Source: Streptomyces sp. MspMP-M5 | GTDB lineage: Bacteria; Actinomycetota; Actinomycetes; Streptomycetales; Streptomycetaceae | Direction of reading: 5' to 3' | DNA length: 64,000 nt | NCBI RefSeq assembly: GCF_000373585.1 | Contig: NZ_KB891881.1 | Location: 62,001-126,000, forward strand | In this document: positions 17,646 through 26,217 of the stretch, one piece after another | How positions within the stretch are numbered: the stretch's first letter is position 1 | Layout of the letters: each line of letters starts with the position of its first letter | Notes under the pieces: model-generated | What the model saw: the letters and a program-made list of their open reading frames with translations, nothing else | Databases searched by the model: none | What the model was told of the DNA's origin: nothing | Made by a program: the position numbers and the translations under genes

Positions 17646-19271
17646 ATGAACGTGTACGCGAAAGAACAGGACCGAACAGGCGTGAAGTGGGAAAACGGTA
17701 CGGCGACCGTCGAGGCGGCCAGGGCGGGAGACGACGATGCCCGGGAGCAGTTGGCCTCCGCGTACCTGCCCCTGATCTACAACGTCGTCGGCCGGGCGCT
17801 GGACGGCCATGCGGACGTCGACGACGTGGTCCAGGAGACCATGGTGCGTGCGCTGGAGTCGTTGGCGGAACTGCGGGAGCCGGCGGCCTTCCGGTCCTGG
17901 CTGATCGCGATTGCCATGAACCAGGTACGGCGGCGCTGGACCGCCGCCCACAGGGCCCCCACGGTCGGCCTGGACCAGACAGCGGAACGGCCCGACCGCT
18001 CCGCCGACTTCGTCGACCTCACGATCCTGCGACTGGGACTGTCCGGCCAGCGTCGCGAGGTGGCGGAAGCCACCCGCTGGCTGGACGAAGACGACCGGTC
18101 ACTGCTGTCCTTGTGGTGGCTGGAGGCCGCCGGCGAGATCACCAGGCCGGAACTCGCCTCCGCCATCGGCTGCGGGACGCGTCACGCGGCGGTACGCGTC
18201 CAGCGGATGAAGCAGCAGTTGGAGACCGGACGCGTCGTCGTCCGCGCCCTTGCGGGAAACCCACCCTGCCCCCGACTCACGGAGCTGACCGCTGCCTGGG
18301 ACCACGCCCCCGCGCCGCTGTGGCGCAAACGCATAGCCAGGCACGCGCGCGACTGCAGGGCCTGCTCCGAGCACTGGAACGACCTGCTGCCCGCCGAGGG
18401 ACTGCTGGCCGGCCTCGCCATGCTCCCGCTCCCCGCCCACCTCACCCCACACATCGCCATCCCACACGCCCCCGCTGCGGCAGCCTCAGCCACTTCCACG
18501 ACGGCACCGACCACCTCCACAACGGCACCGGCTACGTCTACGGCGCCGACCACCTCTACGGCACCGCATACCTCCTCTGCTGCGCCGACCGCGCCGCGGC
18601 GAACTCCCGGCCCACGCCGGGCCGCTGCCAAGACAACGGTCATCGCTGGAACCGCGGCCCTCACACTGGCTGCCATCGCCGCCCTGTGGTGGTACCCGGG
18701 CGCGCCCCGCGACGACGACCACCCCGCGCCCAAGGCAACGCCCACCGCGGAACCATCCGCGACCACCACCACTACCGCCCCCGCACCCCACCCCACCCCC
18801 ACGCCGACCCCCACCCCCTCGCACACCCTCGCCACCACCCCGACGACCTCGATGACCTCCGCCCCGCCTTCCCCCACCACCACCCCACCCGACCTGGAAC
18901 AACAGGCCACCGCCCTGGTCAACGACAGGCGTGCACAAGCCGGCTGCGGCCCACTCCACATCGACCCCAGACTGCACCTCGCGGCCCAACGGCATTCCGC
19001 CGACATGGCGGCCCGCGACTACTTCGACCACCTCACACCCGAGGGCGTCGGCCCCGATGCACGGATCACCGCCACCGGATACCAGTGGAGCCGCTGGGGC
19101 GAGAACCTCGACCGGGGCCCGGACAGCGCCGCCACGGTCGTACGTGACTGGATGGGCGACGCCATGCACCGCGACAACCTGCTCGACTGCAGATTCACCG
19201 CGGTCGGCATCGGCGTCGCCCACGGCTCAGGCGGCCCCTGGTGGACCCAGGACCTCGCCGCACCGCGCTGA
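17646..19271 (+). CDS. ECF sigma factor fused to a transmembrane helix and an extracellular CAP domain
   Basis: A 541-residue fusion. Residues 20-105 resemble ECF sigma region 2 (YLPLIYNVVGRALDGHADVD then DVVQETMVRALESL). Residues 140-195 are region-4-like, with an HTH in ITRPELASAIGCGTRHAAVR. Residues 229-243 (RIARHARDCRACSEH) carry a His-x3-Cys-x2-Cys zinc-type motif as in anti-sigma factors. A Thr/Ala/Pro-rich linker leads to one transmembrane helix (331-350), then a second Thr/Pro linker and a CAP domain (about 419-541) with DMAARDYFDHLTPEG, WGENL and GPWWTQDLA. Sensor, anti-sigma-like module and sigma factor thus lie on one chain. I infer that the CAP domain senses an extracellular ligand and the sigma part is released or activated. 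It is divergent from a related CAP gene. Confidence 0.85.
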   Translation: MNVYAKEQDRTGVKWENGTATVEAARAGDDDAREQLASAYLPLIYNVVGRALDGHADVDDVVQETMVRALESLAELREPAAFRSWLIAIAMNQVRRRWTAAHRAPTVGLDQTAERPDRSADFVDLTILRLGLSGQRREVAEATRWLDEDDRSLLSLWWLEAAGEITRPELASAIGCGTRHAAVRVQRMKQQLETGRVVVRALAGNPPCPRLTELTAAWDHAPAPLWRKRIARHARDCRACSEHWNDLLPAEGLLAGLAMLPLPAHLTPHIAIPHAPAAAASATSTTAPTTSTTAPATSTAPTTSTAPHTSSAAPTAPRRTPGPRRAAAKTTVIAGTAALTLAAIAALWWYPGAPRDDDHPAPKATPTAEPSATTTTTAPAPHPTPTPTPTPSHTLATTPTTSMTSAPPSPTTTPPDLEQQATALVNDRRAQAGCGPLHIDPRLHLAAQRHSADMAARDYFDHLTPEGVGPDARITATGYQWSRWGENLDRGPDSAATVVRDWMGDAMHRDNLLDCRFTAVGIGVAHGSGGPWWTQDLAAPR

Positions 19272-19305
19272 AAGCCCGTACCCGGAGACGGTGCGCGATG
19301 GACCG

Positions 19306-19330
19306 GCAAGGTACCAATCCGGTACCTTGC
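19306..19330. promoter_or_regulatory. Inverted repeat operator of the toxin-antitoxin pair
   Basis: GCAAGGTACC (19306-19315) and GGTACCTTGC (19321-19330) form a perfect 10-bp inverted repeat with a 5-nt spacer, ending 4 nt before the antitoxin ATG. The ribbon-helix-helix antitoxin probably binds here. There is no room for a ribosome binding site, which suggests a leaderless transcript. Confidence 0.7.
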
Positions 19331-19334
19331 TCGT

Positions 19335-19574
19335 ATGCCATCGCTGAATGTGACGTTCACCGACGACGAGATGCAGGAGGTCCGCGCAGCCGCCGCGGCC
19401 GAAGGCAAGTCCCTCAAGCAGTATCTTCACGACTTGCCGCTGCGCGAGAGGCACCGCCTGCAGTTCGTCCGCTATGCCGTGAGCTGGGGCGCGGACCATC
19501 GTGCGGAGTTCGACGACGCCTTCCCGGACGAGGTGCCGCCGGCCGCCCGGCGCGGCGAGGGCCGCGCCGCCTGA
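19335..19574 (+). CDS. Ribbon-helix-helix-type antitoxin
   Basis: A 79-residue protein whose first half fits a ribbon-helix-helix DNA-binding domain: strand SLNVTFTDDEM, helix QEVRAAAAAEGKS, then LKQYLHDL. The acidic, Pro/Ala-rich C-terminal half (FDDAFPDEVPPAARR) would wrap the toxin. It is followed at once by the Fic-like toxin gene, and its TGA shares one base with that ATG. A perfect inverted repeat abuts its start, as expected for an autoregulated module. Antitoxins of this type neutralise the partner toxin and repress the operon, with the toxin as co-repressor. Confidence 0.75.
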   Translation: MPSLNVTFTDDEMQEVRAAAAAEGKSLKQYLHDLPLRERHRLQFVRYAVSWGADHRAEFDDAFPDEVPPAARRGEGRAA

Positions 19575-19948
19575 TGGCCCTGCATATCGACGTTGCCTGG
19601 CTCCTCGACGTTCAGGAGCAGGCCGTCCCCGAGGACGTCTCGGTGGCCGATTACTCCGCCCTGGTGGCCGCCGTCGCCCGCCACAAGACCCGCATTCCCC
19701 GCGCCAGCGCGGCCGAGCCCGATGCCGCCTGGCGGGCGGCGTCGTTACTGGACACGTTGGTGCGGCTGCAGCCGCTGCCGCACCGCAACGCGCTGTACGC
19801 CTGCCAGGTCGCCGTCGCCTATATGCATGCCGCCGGCGAGGGCATCGACCCGCCCTACGGCGCCCTGGTCGACCTCGTCCGGGAAATCCAGGCAGGCAAG
19901 GCCACCATCTACGAGACGGCCGGCCGTCTCCGTGCCTGGCGTATCTGA
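19574..19948 (+). CDS. Fic/Doc-family toxin component
   Basis: A 124-residue protein starting MALHIDVAWLLDVQEQAVPE and containing DYSALVAAVARHKTRIPR and YACQVAVAYMHAAGEGIDPP. It matches the small actinomycete proteins annotated as the toxin component of a fic-family toxin-antitoxin system (Doc-like helical fold). The canonical Fic loop HPFx(D/E)GNGR is not present; the equivalent region reads AYMHAAGEGIDPPYGALVDL. It may therefore be a divergent or inactive AMPylase, or use another chemistry. The ATG overlaps the antitoxin stop by one base, so the pair is translationally coupled. The toxin role rests on the pairing and family resemblance. Confidence 0.7.
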   Translation: MALHIDVAWLLDVQEQAVPEDVSVADYSALVAAVARHKTRIPRASAAEPDAAWRAASLLDTLVRLQPLPHRNALYACQVAVAYMHAAGEGIDPPYGALVDLVREIQAGKATIYETAGRLRAWRI

Positions 19949-20153
19949 CCGCAGCCGTGCAGGAGTGCGTGGAGTCGTGCAGGCGCGCTTGTGTGTATAC
20001 GCCGACGGACCTTTCCGGCCGCGGCACTGATTGATCGCCATTCGTGAAGGGTGCGTTCGTGGAGTGAATCTTGGTTGGTGTGGTGCCTGCGGGTTGACTG
20101 TGGATCGGGCGGAGGGGCCGCCCGCAGCAGGCAACGAATGACAGGAGTTCCTC

Positions 20154-20567
20154 ATGAACAGCACTGAGCCCAAGGACGTGGTGCGGCGCTACTTCGACGC
20201 GCTGGCGGCCGGCGACCAGGACGTGATCCGGGAGTCCTGGGCCGCGGACGGCAGCTGCTGGTACGGCGGTGACCTGCCGATCTCCGGTACCTGGGAGGGC
20301 CGGGAGCAGGTGATCAACGGTTTTCTGGCGACCGCTTTCGCTCACCTGGACCCGGAGCGGGAGGTCGGCGTGCGCGTGACCAATGTCTTCGGGGAGGGCG
20401 AGCAGGTGCTCGTCGAGTGGGACTCCTGGGCGACCGGCCGGACCGGCAGGCCGTACCAGCAGAAGAACACCGGCATCTTCACCGTGCGCGACGGGAGGAT
20501 CGTCAACATGCGCGAGTACGCCGACACTCAGCACTGGGAGCGCGCGCTGGTGGCCGACGCGTCCTGA
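20154..20567 (+). CDS. SnoaL/NTF2-like protein
   Basis: A 137-residue protein of the NTF2-like cone fold: helix DVVRRYFDALAAGDQDVI, then strands ending DGRIVNMREYADTQHWERAL. The pattern resembles SnoaL-like polyketide cyclases, ketosteroid isomerase relatives and many single-domain stress proteins; catalysis cannot be inferred. ACAGGAG lies 7 nt before the ATG. It stands alone on its strand, and its last 40 bases overlap the 3' end of the convergent GH13 gene. Confidence 0.75.
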   Translation: MNSTEPKDVVRRYFDALAAGDQDVIRESWAADGSCWYGGDLPISGTWEGREQVINGFLATAFAHLDPEREVGVRVTNVFGEGEQVLVEWDSWATGRTGRPYQQKNTGIFTVRDGRIVNMREYADTQHWERALVADAS

Positions 20568-22219
20568 TGGGGGCCGGGGGGCCGGGGTTTCCAGATGGCC
20601 CCCTCGTTGGGGGCCAGTACAGGGGAGCCGGCGCCTGGTGAGGCCGCTGGGATGGTGGTCAGGTGTCGTTCCCAGCGGCGGCCGGCGAGCAGCCGCCCGA
20701 GGTGGATCGCGCGGTCGGTGAGGTTGAGCGTCACCAGGAGGGGTTGGCCTTCGGGCCCGGTTTGCCGAGGTGTGGAGCGGGTGTAGGCCAGTACTTCGGT
20801 CGGGCCGTCGAGGAATTCGATAGTGCCGGTGCCGGTGCCGGTGCCGAGTGCCGGGTGGTTGCGGCGCAGGGTCAGCAGGGTGCGGGTGAGGGAGAGGAGG
20901 GATCGGGGGTCGGTTTCCTGGGCTGCCGCGGTGCCTCCGGGAGGAAGCGTCAGGGGGAGCCAGGGGCGGGTGCCTGGTGCGGTGAATCCGGCGTTCGGGC
21001 CGTCGTGCCACGGCATGGGGGAGCGGGCGGGATCGCGGCTGAGGCCGGGGTTGCGCAGTCCCCAGGGGTCTCGGATGTCTGCGGGGGCGATGTCGGCGTT
21101 CGGCAGGCCGAGTTCGTCGCCGTTGTAGAGGATGGCCGTCCCGGGCAGGGTGAGCAGCAGCATCATGGCGTTGGGGGCCTGTGCCGTGCCGACGCGGGAG
21201 GCGACCCTCGGGTCGTCGTGACTGCCCATGACCCAGGTCGGCACCGCGCCGTGGGGGAGTGCGCCGAGGACGGCCTGGACGAGTTCCCGCACGGCCTGCG
21301 GCTGCCAACGTGTCTGGAGCAGGCCGAAGTTGAGGGGGAGATGGATTTCGTCGAGGTCGCGTCCGAAGTAGCGGCTCCAGGCGGTCCAGTCGTATTCGTG
21401 GATTTCTCCCAGGGAGATACGTTCGCCCGACGTATCGCCGTAGGAGTCGAGCAGTTTGCGGAAGTCGCGGTAGATCTCGTGGATATCGGGATGGCTCTGG
21501 TCGTTGAGGTGTTGCTGACTGTCGTAGTCGCCCATGGGACGGTGATGGGCCAGGGTTCCCGCGGCGGCGGGGGGATTGTCGCGTAGTTCGGGGTCCTTTG
21601 CCAGGAGCGGGGCGCAGTCCACGCGGAATCCGTCGACGCCACGGTCCAGCCAGTAGCGCGCCACGTCGAACATGGCATTGCGGACGGCCGGGTTTCGCCA
21701 ATTGAGGTCGGGCATGGACGGCAGGAACGAGTGCAGGTAGTACTGACCGCTTTCGGTGTCCCGGGTCCATGCGGGTTCGCCGAACAGGGTGATCCAGTTG
21801 TTGGGCGGTCCGCCGTCCGGTGCCGGATCTCGCCATGTGTACCAGTCGCGCCGGTGACTTCCTGGTCCCCTTCTCGATTCCTGGAACCAGGGGTGTTCAC
21901 TGGCGGTGTGGTTGGGAACGTAGTCGATCAGTACGCGTAGGCCGTGGCCGTGCGCGGTGTCGATGAGCGCCTCGAAGTCCCTGGAATTCCCGAAGAGGGG
22001 GTCGACGGCGGTGTGGTCCCGGATGTCGTAGCCGAAGTCCTCCATAGGGGAGGAGAAGAACGGCGAGAGCCATAGCGCGTCGACTCCGAGGGAGGCGAGA
22101 TAGGGGACCTGGCGGCTGATACCGCACAGGTCTCCGACGCCGTCCTGGTCGGTGTCGAGGAAACTCCGCGGATAGACGTGGTAGATCACGGCGCCGTTCC
22201 ACCAGGAACGCTGTGTCAT
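20528..22219 (-). CDS. GH13 alpha-glucosidase (oligo-1,6-glucosidase-like)
   Basis: A 563-residue GH13 hydrolase. Region I is DYVPNHTASEHPWF. Region II is GVDGFRVDCAPLLAKD with the nucleophile Asp. Region III holds the acid/base Glu in SLGEIHEYDW. Region IV is VMGSHDDPRVASRVG, where the usual NHD reads SHD. The N-terminus WWNGAVIYHVYPRSFLDTDQ with a GVGDL calcium-type motif is typical of the oligo-1,6-glucosidase/alpha-glucosidase subgroup. It is expected to release glucose from malto- or isomalto-oligosaccharides in the cytoplasm; there is no signal peptide. ATG 22219 matches the family start. It lies 22 bp after the questin-oxidase-like gene on the same strand, so the two are probably cotranscribed. 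Confidence 0.9.
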   Translation of the reverse strand: MTQRSWWNGAVIYHVYPRSFLDTDQDGVGDLCGISRQVPYLASLGVDALWLSPFFSSPMEDFGYDIRDHTAVDPLFGNSRDFEALIDTAHGHGLRVLIDYVPNHTASEHPWFQESRRGPGSHRRDWYTWRDPAPDGGPPNNWITLFGEPAWTRDTESGQYYLHSFLPSMPDLNWRNPAVRNAMFDVARYWLDRGVDGFRVDCAPLLAKDPELRDNPPAAAGTLAHHRPMGDYDSQQHLNDQSHPDIHEIYRDFRKLLDSYGDTSGERISLGEIHEYDWTAWSRYFGRDLDEIHLPLNFGLLQTRWQPQAVRELVQAVLGALPHGAVPTWVMGSHDDPRVASRVGTAQAPNAMMLLLTLPGTAILYNGDELGLPNADIAPADIRDPWGLRNPGLSRDPARSPMPWHDGPNAGFTAPGTRPWLPLTLPPGGTAAAQETDPRSLLSLTRTLLTLRRNHPALGTGTGTGTIEFLDGPTEVLAYTRSTPRQTGPEGQPLLVTLNLTDRAIHLGRLLAGRRWERHLTTIPAASPGAGSPVLAPNEGAIWKPRPPGPHQDASATSARSQC

Positions 22220-22241
22220 CGGCCGGTAATCCCTGCCGCGT

Positions 22242-23276
22242 TCAGAAGGAGCCGGTTTCGCAGCGGCGGACCCAGTCGGTCGCTGCGACGGCATATACCG
22301 GATCGGGGCTGAGGGCGTCTTCGCGCCGGCAGGCTTCCACGTATTTGATGGCATGCGGGTCCTCGCTTTTCACCGCGCGTTCGGCGAGGGTGACGTAGTC
22401 CCGGACCGGCTCCTCGGGGTGGTGTTCGCGCCGTCCGGTGCCATAGGCGCTGCGGATGGCCGCCGAGAACCGGACGGCGGCCGCGACGCTGGGCCAGTGC
22501 AGCTCGGTGGGCAGGCTCGGCAGGGCCAGGCGCACCGCCGCGGGTGTGGTGAGCGCGTGGACGAAGGCCATGGGTGTCTTGTGCTCGTCGGTGAGATAGC
22601 TGCCGGCGGCGGCGCGGGTGAGTCTGCTCAGTGCCTTGTCCGCGTCGTCCTCGGGGCGCAGGGAGTCCACGGCCGGCGCGAAGTCCGGTTCGAGCCAGAC
22701 CGATTCGAGGCGGATCCGGAAGATCATGCCCATGCCCTGGTCGCTGCGGAGTTTCGGGACGGCCTCCCAGGTCTGGACCAGGTCCCGTTCGCGGGGTGTC
22801 GCGGGGGCCTCGGGGAGTTCCTGGTAGCGGGCGGCCCAGTAGCCGAGTCCGTGGGCGAGTTCGTCGATACGCCACGGGGTGTGGGCCTCGGTCAGCATGC
22901 GGACCGCGTGCCCGGTGCGGATGACGCCGTGGCCGCCGCCGGCGGCGAAGCCCGGCAGCAGCCGCGGCCACCAGCGGGCGAGGACATCGGTCCAGGCAGC
23001 GCCGTCGAGTTCGCGTCGGAAGAATTCGGTCCAGTCGCCGAGGAGTCGCATGTTGCCCAGGGCGGGTCGCCAGTTGTCGTGGGTGATCTCGTGGAAGTGC
23101 CCGTAGGTGTCGTCGTAGAGGAGTTTCCGGTAGGAGGACACCCACGCTCCGATCGCCGCGGTGTGCCCGAGTTTTCCCAGCGCCTCCGCAGCCATGGGGC
23201 CGTGGTTGCTGACGCCGGGGCCGAACTCCGGCCCGGAGCCGCTGAGGTACTGCAACGCGCCGTCCAGCTCGTCCAC
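22242..23276 (-). CDS. Questin oxidase-like (DUF4243) protein
   Basis: A 344-residue mostly helical protein of the questin-oxidase/AflY (DUF4243) family. Conserved parts visible are VSNHGPMAAEALGKLGH near the N-terminus, AAGGGHGVIRTGHAVRML at about 110-128, and a C-terminal RAVKSEDPHAIKYVEACR segment. In fungi relatives perform Baeyer-Villiger-like ring opening of anthraquinones; bacterial members are uncharacterised. The GTG at 23276 has GGGGGA 5 nt upstream. Its downstream partner is a GH13 glucosidase, an odd pairing unless the substrate is a glycoside. No polyketide synthase is within the window. Confidence 0.72.
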   Translation of the reverse strand: MDELDGALQYLSGSGPEFGPGVSNHGPMAAEALGKLGHTAAIGAWVSSYRKLLYDDTYGHFHEITHDNWRPALGNMRLLGDWTEFFRRELDGAAWTDVLARWWPRLLPGFAAGGGHGVIRTGHAVRMLTEAHTPWRIDELAHGLGYWAARYQELPEAPATPRERDLVQTWEAVPKLRSDQGMGMIFRIRLESVWLEPDFAPAVDSLRPEDDADKALSRLTRAAAGSYLTDEHKTPMAFVHALTTPAAVRLALPSLPTELHWPSVAAAVRFSAAIRSAYGTGRREHHPEEPVRDYVTLAERAVKSEDPHAIKYVEACRREDALSPDPVYAVAATDWVRRCETGSF

Positions 23277-23803
23277 TGTTCCCCCTTAAGATCGCTTCCT
23301 CTCCATGGAAGGGTGAGGTGCGGCTGTCCCGTGGGCAACATGGCCGATGGACATTGGCTGATTCCAGGGCGGCCGCAGTGCCGGCGGCCCTCGACCCGTG
23401 GGGCACCAACGGACGGATTCAGCAGGGTGCGTGGGGTTCGGCGGCAGGGGCGTATGCCGTAGGTCTATGCAGGCCCGGACCGGTGCCCGTGGCCGCCGCG
23501 TTGCGGCGATCTTGGCTCGACTCCGAGAGCGTGGCGTGCTGGTGGATGTCTGTGAAAACGAGACAGTTGCCTTTCCGGTGTTGACGTGGGAATTTCGCCA
23601 AAACTAAAGTCCCTCCTCGGCCCTCATGCCGCGCTCTCTCATCTCCGCATGGCTCAAAGAAGCTTGGCGATTCGTTCGTTTTCCCTTCACTGACTATTCG
23701 GTCGGCGGACTTCATCCGCACCACCAATGTGGCGTCATCGCTCCGTCCGGGTGCCTACCCCTGACCGTTTGTGCGGGCTGACACGTGACGACAAGGAGAG
23801 TCC
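23277..23803. promoter_or_regulatory. 527-bp divergent intergenic region upstream of the azapteridine-type operon
   Basis: Contains the promoters for the leftward questin-oxidase operon and the rightward ten-gene operon. G+C falls toward the right half. Short frames here show no family resemblance. I find no clear operator or attenuator. No regulator gene lies directly upstream. Confidence 0.45.
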
Positions 23804-25522
23804 ATGATCAAGCACACCTCGCCGATCAGCGGGATCGATGCGCACGGCGATCTTGTAGTGACCGCCGGATACGACAACCGGGTCATTCTCTGGAATGCGA
23901 CCAGGCGCACCGCCATCACCGAGGCGCGCCACGACCATCTCGCCAACCAATGCCGGTTCTCCGCCTCCGGCCGTATCGTCGTGACGTCCAGCAGCGACTA
24001 TTCCGCGCGTTTATGGTCCGTCCCCGACCTGCGTCTCATCACGGTCCTCACGGACCAGAAGGACGACGTGGAGATGACCGTGGTCTCCCCCGACGAAACC
24101 CGGGTGGCCACCGCCTCGCGCGACCACAATGCACGGATCTACGACCTGGACGGCCGGCTGATCCACCGCCTGGAAGGGCACCGGGCCGACGTCCTGTCCG
24201 TCGAATGGGTCCGGGACGGCACCGAGTTGGTGACCACCAGCGACGACGGCACGGTACGGCGCTGGGACGCGGTCAGCGGATCCCAACTGAGCGTCATCGA
24301 CCTCGGGGAGGTCGAGACGGACACCGTCGCGGTCCTGGGCGTGGACCGCTTCGCGCTCGGCAACGACGAAGGGGAACTGATCCTCATCGACCCGTCGGGC
24401 ACCAGGCCCCACCGTGTGCACGACGCCGGGATCAAGCGCCTCGCCTACGACGCCGAGAACGGCATCCTGCTCAGCTCCAGCTACGACCGCACGGTGCGGT
24501 TGTGGCGCCTGGACCAGGGCGCGGACCCCGTTCACCTCCTCACCAGCCAGGTGCCGGCCGATGTCTGGCTGCGGTCCTGCGCCAAACTGGACGCCACCCG
24601 CTGGGTCTTCGGGACGTTCGGCTCCAGTTACGCGGTCTTCGACCGGGAGACCGGTGACTGGGACCTGACCGCCGTGGAACCCACGCCGGGACTGAACGCG
24701 GTGGCGAGCACCCCGCTGGGGCGGTTCACAGTCGGCGACAGCGGCACCGTCCGGCGCGACGGCGAGGCGGTCGCCGAACTCGGCAGCTGCTGCAACTTCG
24801 TCATCCCCGTCGCCGGCACGGTCGTCAGCGGCGGCCAACTCGGTGCCCTCTACGACGCGACCACCGGCACGATGCTGTACCAGCACCGCTCCCCGCTCAA
24901 CTGCGCCGCGGTACACGCCACTTCGGACGGTGAGACGCTGGTCGTCGGCACCTACACCGGTGAGGCGCTCGTGCTGCGCGACGAGGCGGGGGCCGGGCTG
25001 AGGCTGGTCGGCGAGCACCACATCCAGGACAACGCCATCAAGGGCCTGGCCATCCAGGGCGAGGTGCTCTTCAGCGTGTGCGCCACCGGAGCCGCACGGT
25101 GGCACTCGCTGCCGGATCTCCAGCTCGTCGCCGGCAACGACGAGGCGCACACCCGCATCGCCAACGGCGCGGCGGCACTGCCGGACGGACGGTTCGTCAG
25201 CGTGAGCCGCGATCTGACCCTGCGGATCTGGACCGCTTCCGGGGAACGCCAGGCAGTGGTGCCGACTCCGCACCGCAACAGCATCAAGTGCGTCGCGGTC
25301 GACCCGCACACCAGCCTGATCGCGACCGGCGGCTACCACGGCCGGGTCGCCGTCTACGATCCCGCCTCAGGAAAGTGGGTGCGCGACGAGCGGCCGACGA
25401 CCGCCGGCATCTCGGCCCTGACCGCGGCCGGTGCGCCGGGCCGCTTCCTGGCCTCCTCCTACGACGGCCGGGTGTACGAGATCGCCGTGCCCGCCGCCGT
25501 GAACTCCCGCCGGAGCAGGTGA
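23804..25522 (+). CDS. WD40-repeat beta-propeller protein (ToxC-like)
   Basis: A 572-residue cytoplasmic protein built entirely of WD40-type repeats, enough for two propellers: GIDAHGDLVVTAGYDNRVIL, then LEGHRADVLSVEWV, SSSYDRTVRLWRL and SVSRDLTLRIWTA among others. There is no signal peptide or enzymatic domain. In the toxoflavin loci a WD-repeat protein of unknown role (ToxC) stands beside GTP cyclohydrolase II, RibD-like deaminase and an FGE-like protein; the same four are adjacent here. It may scaffold the unstable early intermediates. AAGGAGAG precedes the ATG. A TTA codon at 24011-24013 (Leu70) makes the first gene of the operon dependent on the bldA leucyl-tRNA if this is Streptomyces. 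GTGA overlap with the next gene. Confidence 0.85.
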   Translation: MIKHTSPISGIDAHGDLVVTAGYDNRVILWNATRRTAITEARHDHLANQCRFSASGRIVVTSSSDYSARLWSVPDLRLITVLTDQKDDVEMTVVSPDETRVATASRDHNARIYDLDGRLIHRLEGHRADVLSVEWVRDGTELVTTSDDGTVRRWDAVSGSQLSVIDLGEVETDTVAVLGVDRFALGNDEGELILIDPSGTRPHRVHDAGIKRLAYDAENGILLSSSYDRTVRLWRLDQGADPVHLLTSQVPADVWLRSCAKLDATRWVFGTFGSSYAVFDRETGDWDLTAVEPTPGLNAVASTPLGRFTVGDSGTVRRDGEAVAELGSCCNFVIPVAGTVVSGGQLGALYDATTGTMLYQHRSPLNCAAVHATSDGETLVVGTYTGEALVLRDEAGAGLRLVGEHHIQDNAIKGLAIQGEVLFSVCATGAARWHSLPDLQLVAGNDEAHTRIANGAAALPDGRFVSVSRDLTLRIWTASGERQAVVPTPHRNSIKCVAVDPHTSLIATGGYHGRVAVYDPASGKWVRDERPTTAGISALTAAGAPGRFLASSYDGRVYEIAVPAAVNSRRSR

Positions 25523-26217
25523 GCGCCCCGATGACGCCCTCTGAGGAGACCGCGGTGGCACGCCTTGCCAGTGCCCCCGTCCCGGTCGGCTCCACCCTCA
25601 TGCAACTGACCGTCTTCGGACAGGTCGGGGCGGACGGTCAGGAGACCGAAGAAGTGGTCACCCTGCGGACCCTCGCCCCACGGAGCGAATCCGACGCCCC
25701 GCCGCTGGCACGCATCCACAGTGCCTGCTTCACCGGAGACGTCCTCGGCTCCGAGAAGTGCGACTGCGGTCCCCAACTGTCCGCGGCCCTGAACGCCATC
25801 GTCCAGTCCTCCAACGGCGTTCTCGTCTACATGCTCCGCCAGGAAGGCCGAGGCATCGGCCTGGCGAACAAGATCCGTGCCTATGCGCTGCAGTCGGCCG
25901 GACACGACACCATCAGCGCCAACCTCGCCCTCGGCTTCCCCGCGGAAGGCCGCGACTTCCGGACGGCCGCCGACTGCCTGCGGCATCTGGGCATCACCCG
26001 CGTCCGGCTGATGACGAACAACCCCGAGAAGGTCGGACAGCTCACCGCCGAGGGGATCGTGGTCGAGGACCGCGTCCCGCTCGGAGGCTTCCGCACCCCC
26101 TTCAACGAGGCTTATCTGGAAGTCAAGGACCGTCTGATGGGCCACCTCGACGCACTGGGCACCACGCGTCCGCTCACCGGGCTGCCGCTGGGCGTCTCGC
26201 CACAGGGGGCACCGTGA
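25519..26217 (+). CDS. ribA: GTP cyclohydrolase II (ToxB-like)
   Basis: A 232-residue GTP cyclohydrolase II. Zinc ligands Cys70, Cys81 and Cys83 lie in SACFTGDVLGSEKCDCG with the spacing of the family, and the catalytic/GTP-binding RQEGRGIGLANKIRAYALQ follows at 107-125. It converts GTP to 2,5-diamino-6-ribosylamino-4(3H)-pyrimidinone 5'-phosphate, formate and pyrophosphate. No RibB domain is fused, and no lumazine or riboflavin synthase gene is nearby, so it serves a special pathway rather than vitamin supply. The GTG at 25519 overlaps the WD40 stop (GTGA); ATG 25531 is an alternative start. Its stop likewise overlaps the ribD-like start. The symbol reflects enzyme family, not a role in riboflavin synthesis. 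Confidence 0.9.
   Translation: MSAPMTPSEETAVARLASAPVPVGSTLMQLTVFGQVGADGQETEEVVTLRTLAPRSESDAPPLARIHSACFTGDVLGSEKCDCGPQLSAALNAIVQSSNGVLVYMLRQEGRGIGLANKIRAYALQSAGHDTISANLALGFPAEGRDFRTAADCLRHLGITRVRLMTNNPEKVGQLTAEGIVVEDRVPLGGFRTPFNEAYLEVKDRLMGHLDALGTTRPLTGLPLGVSPQGAP

Noticed and set aside
23398..23607. 69-residue plus-strand frame upstream of the WD40 gene
   Set aside because: No ribosome binding site, mixed codon bias and no similarity; likely chance frame in the promoter region.
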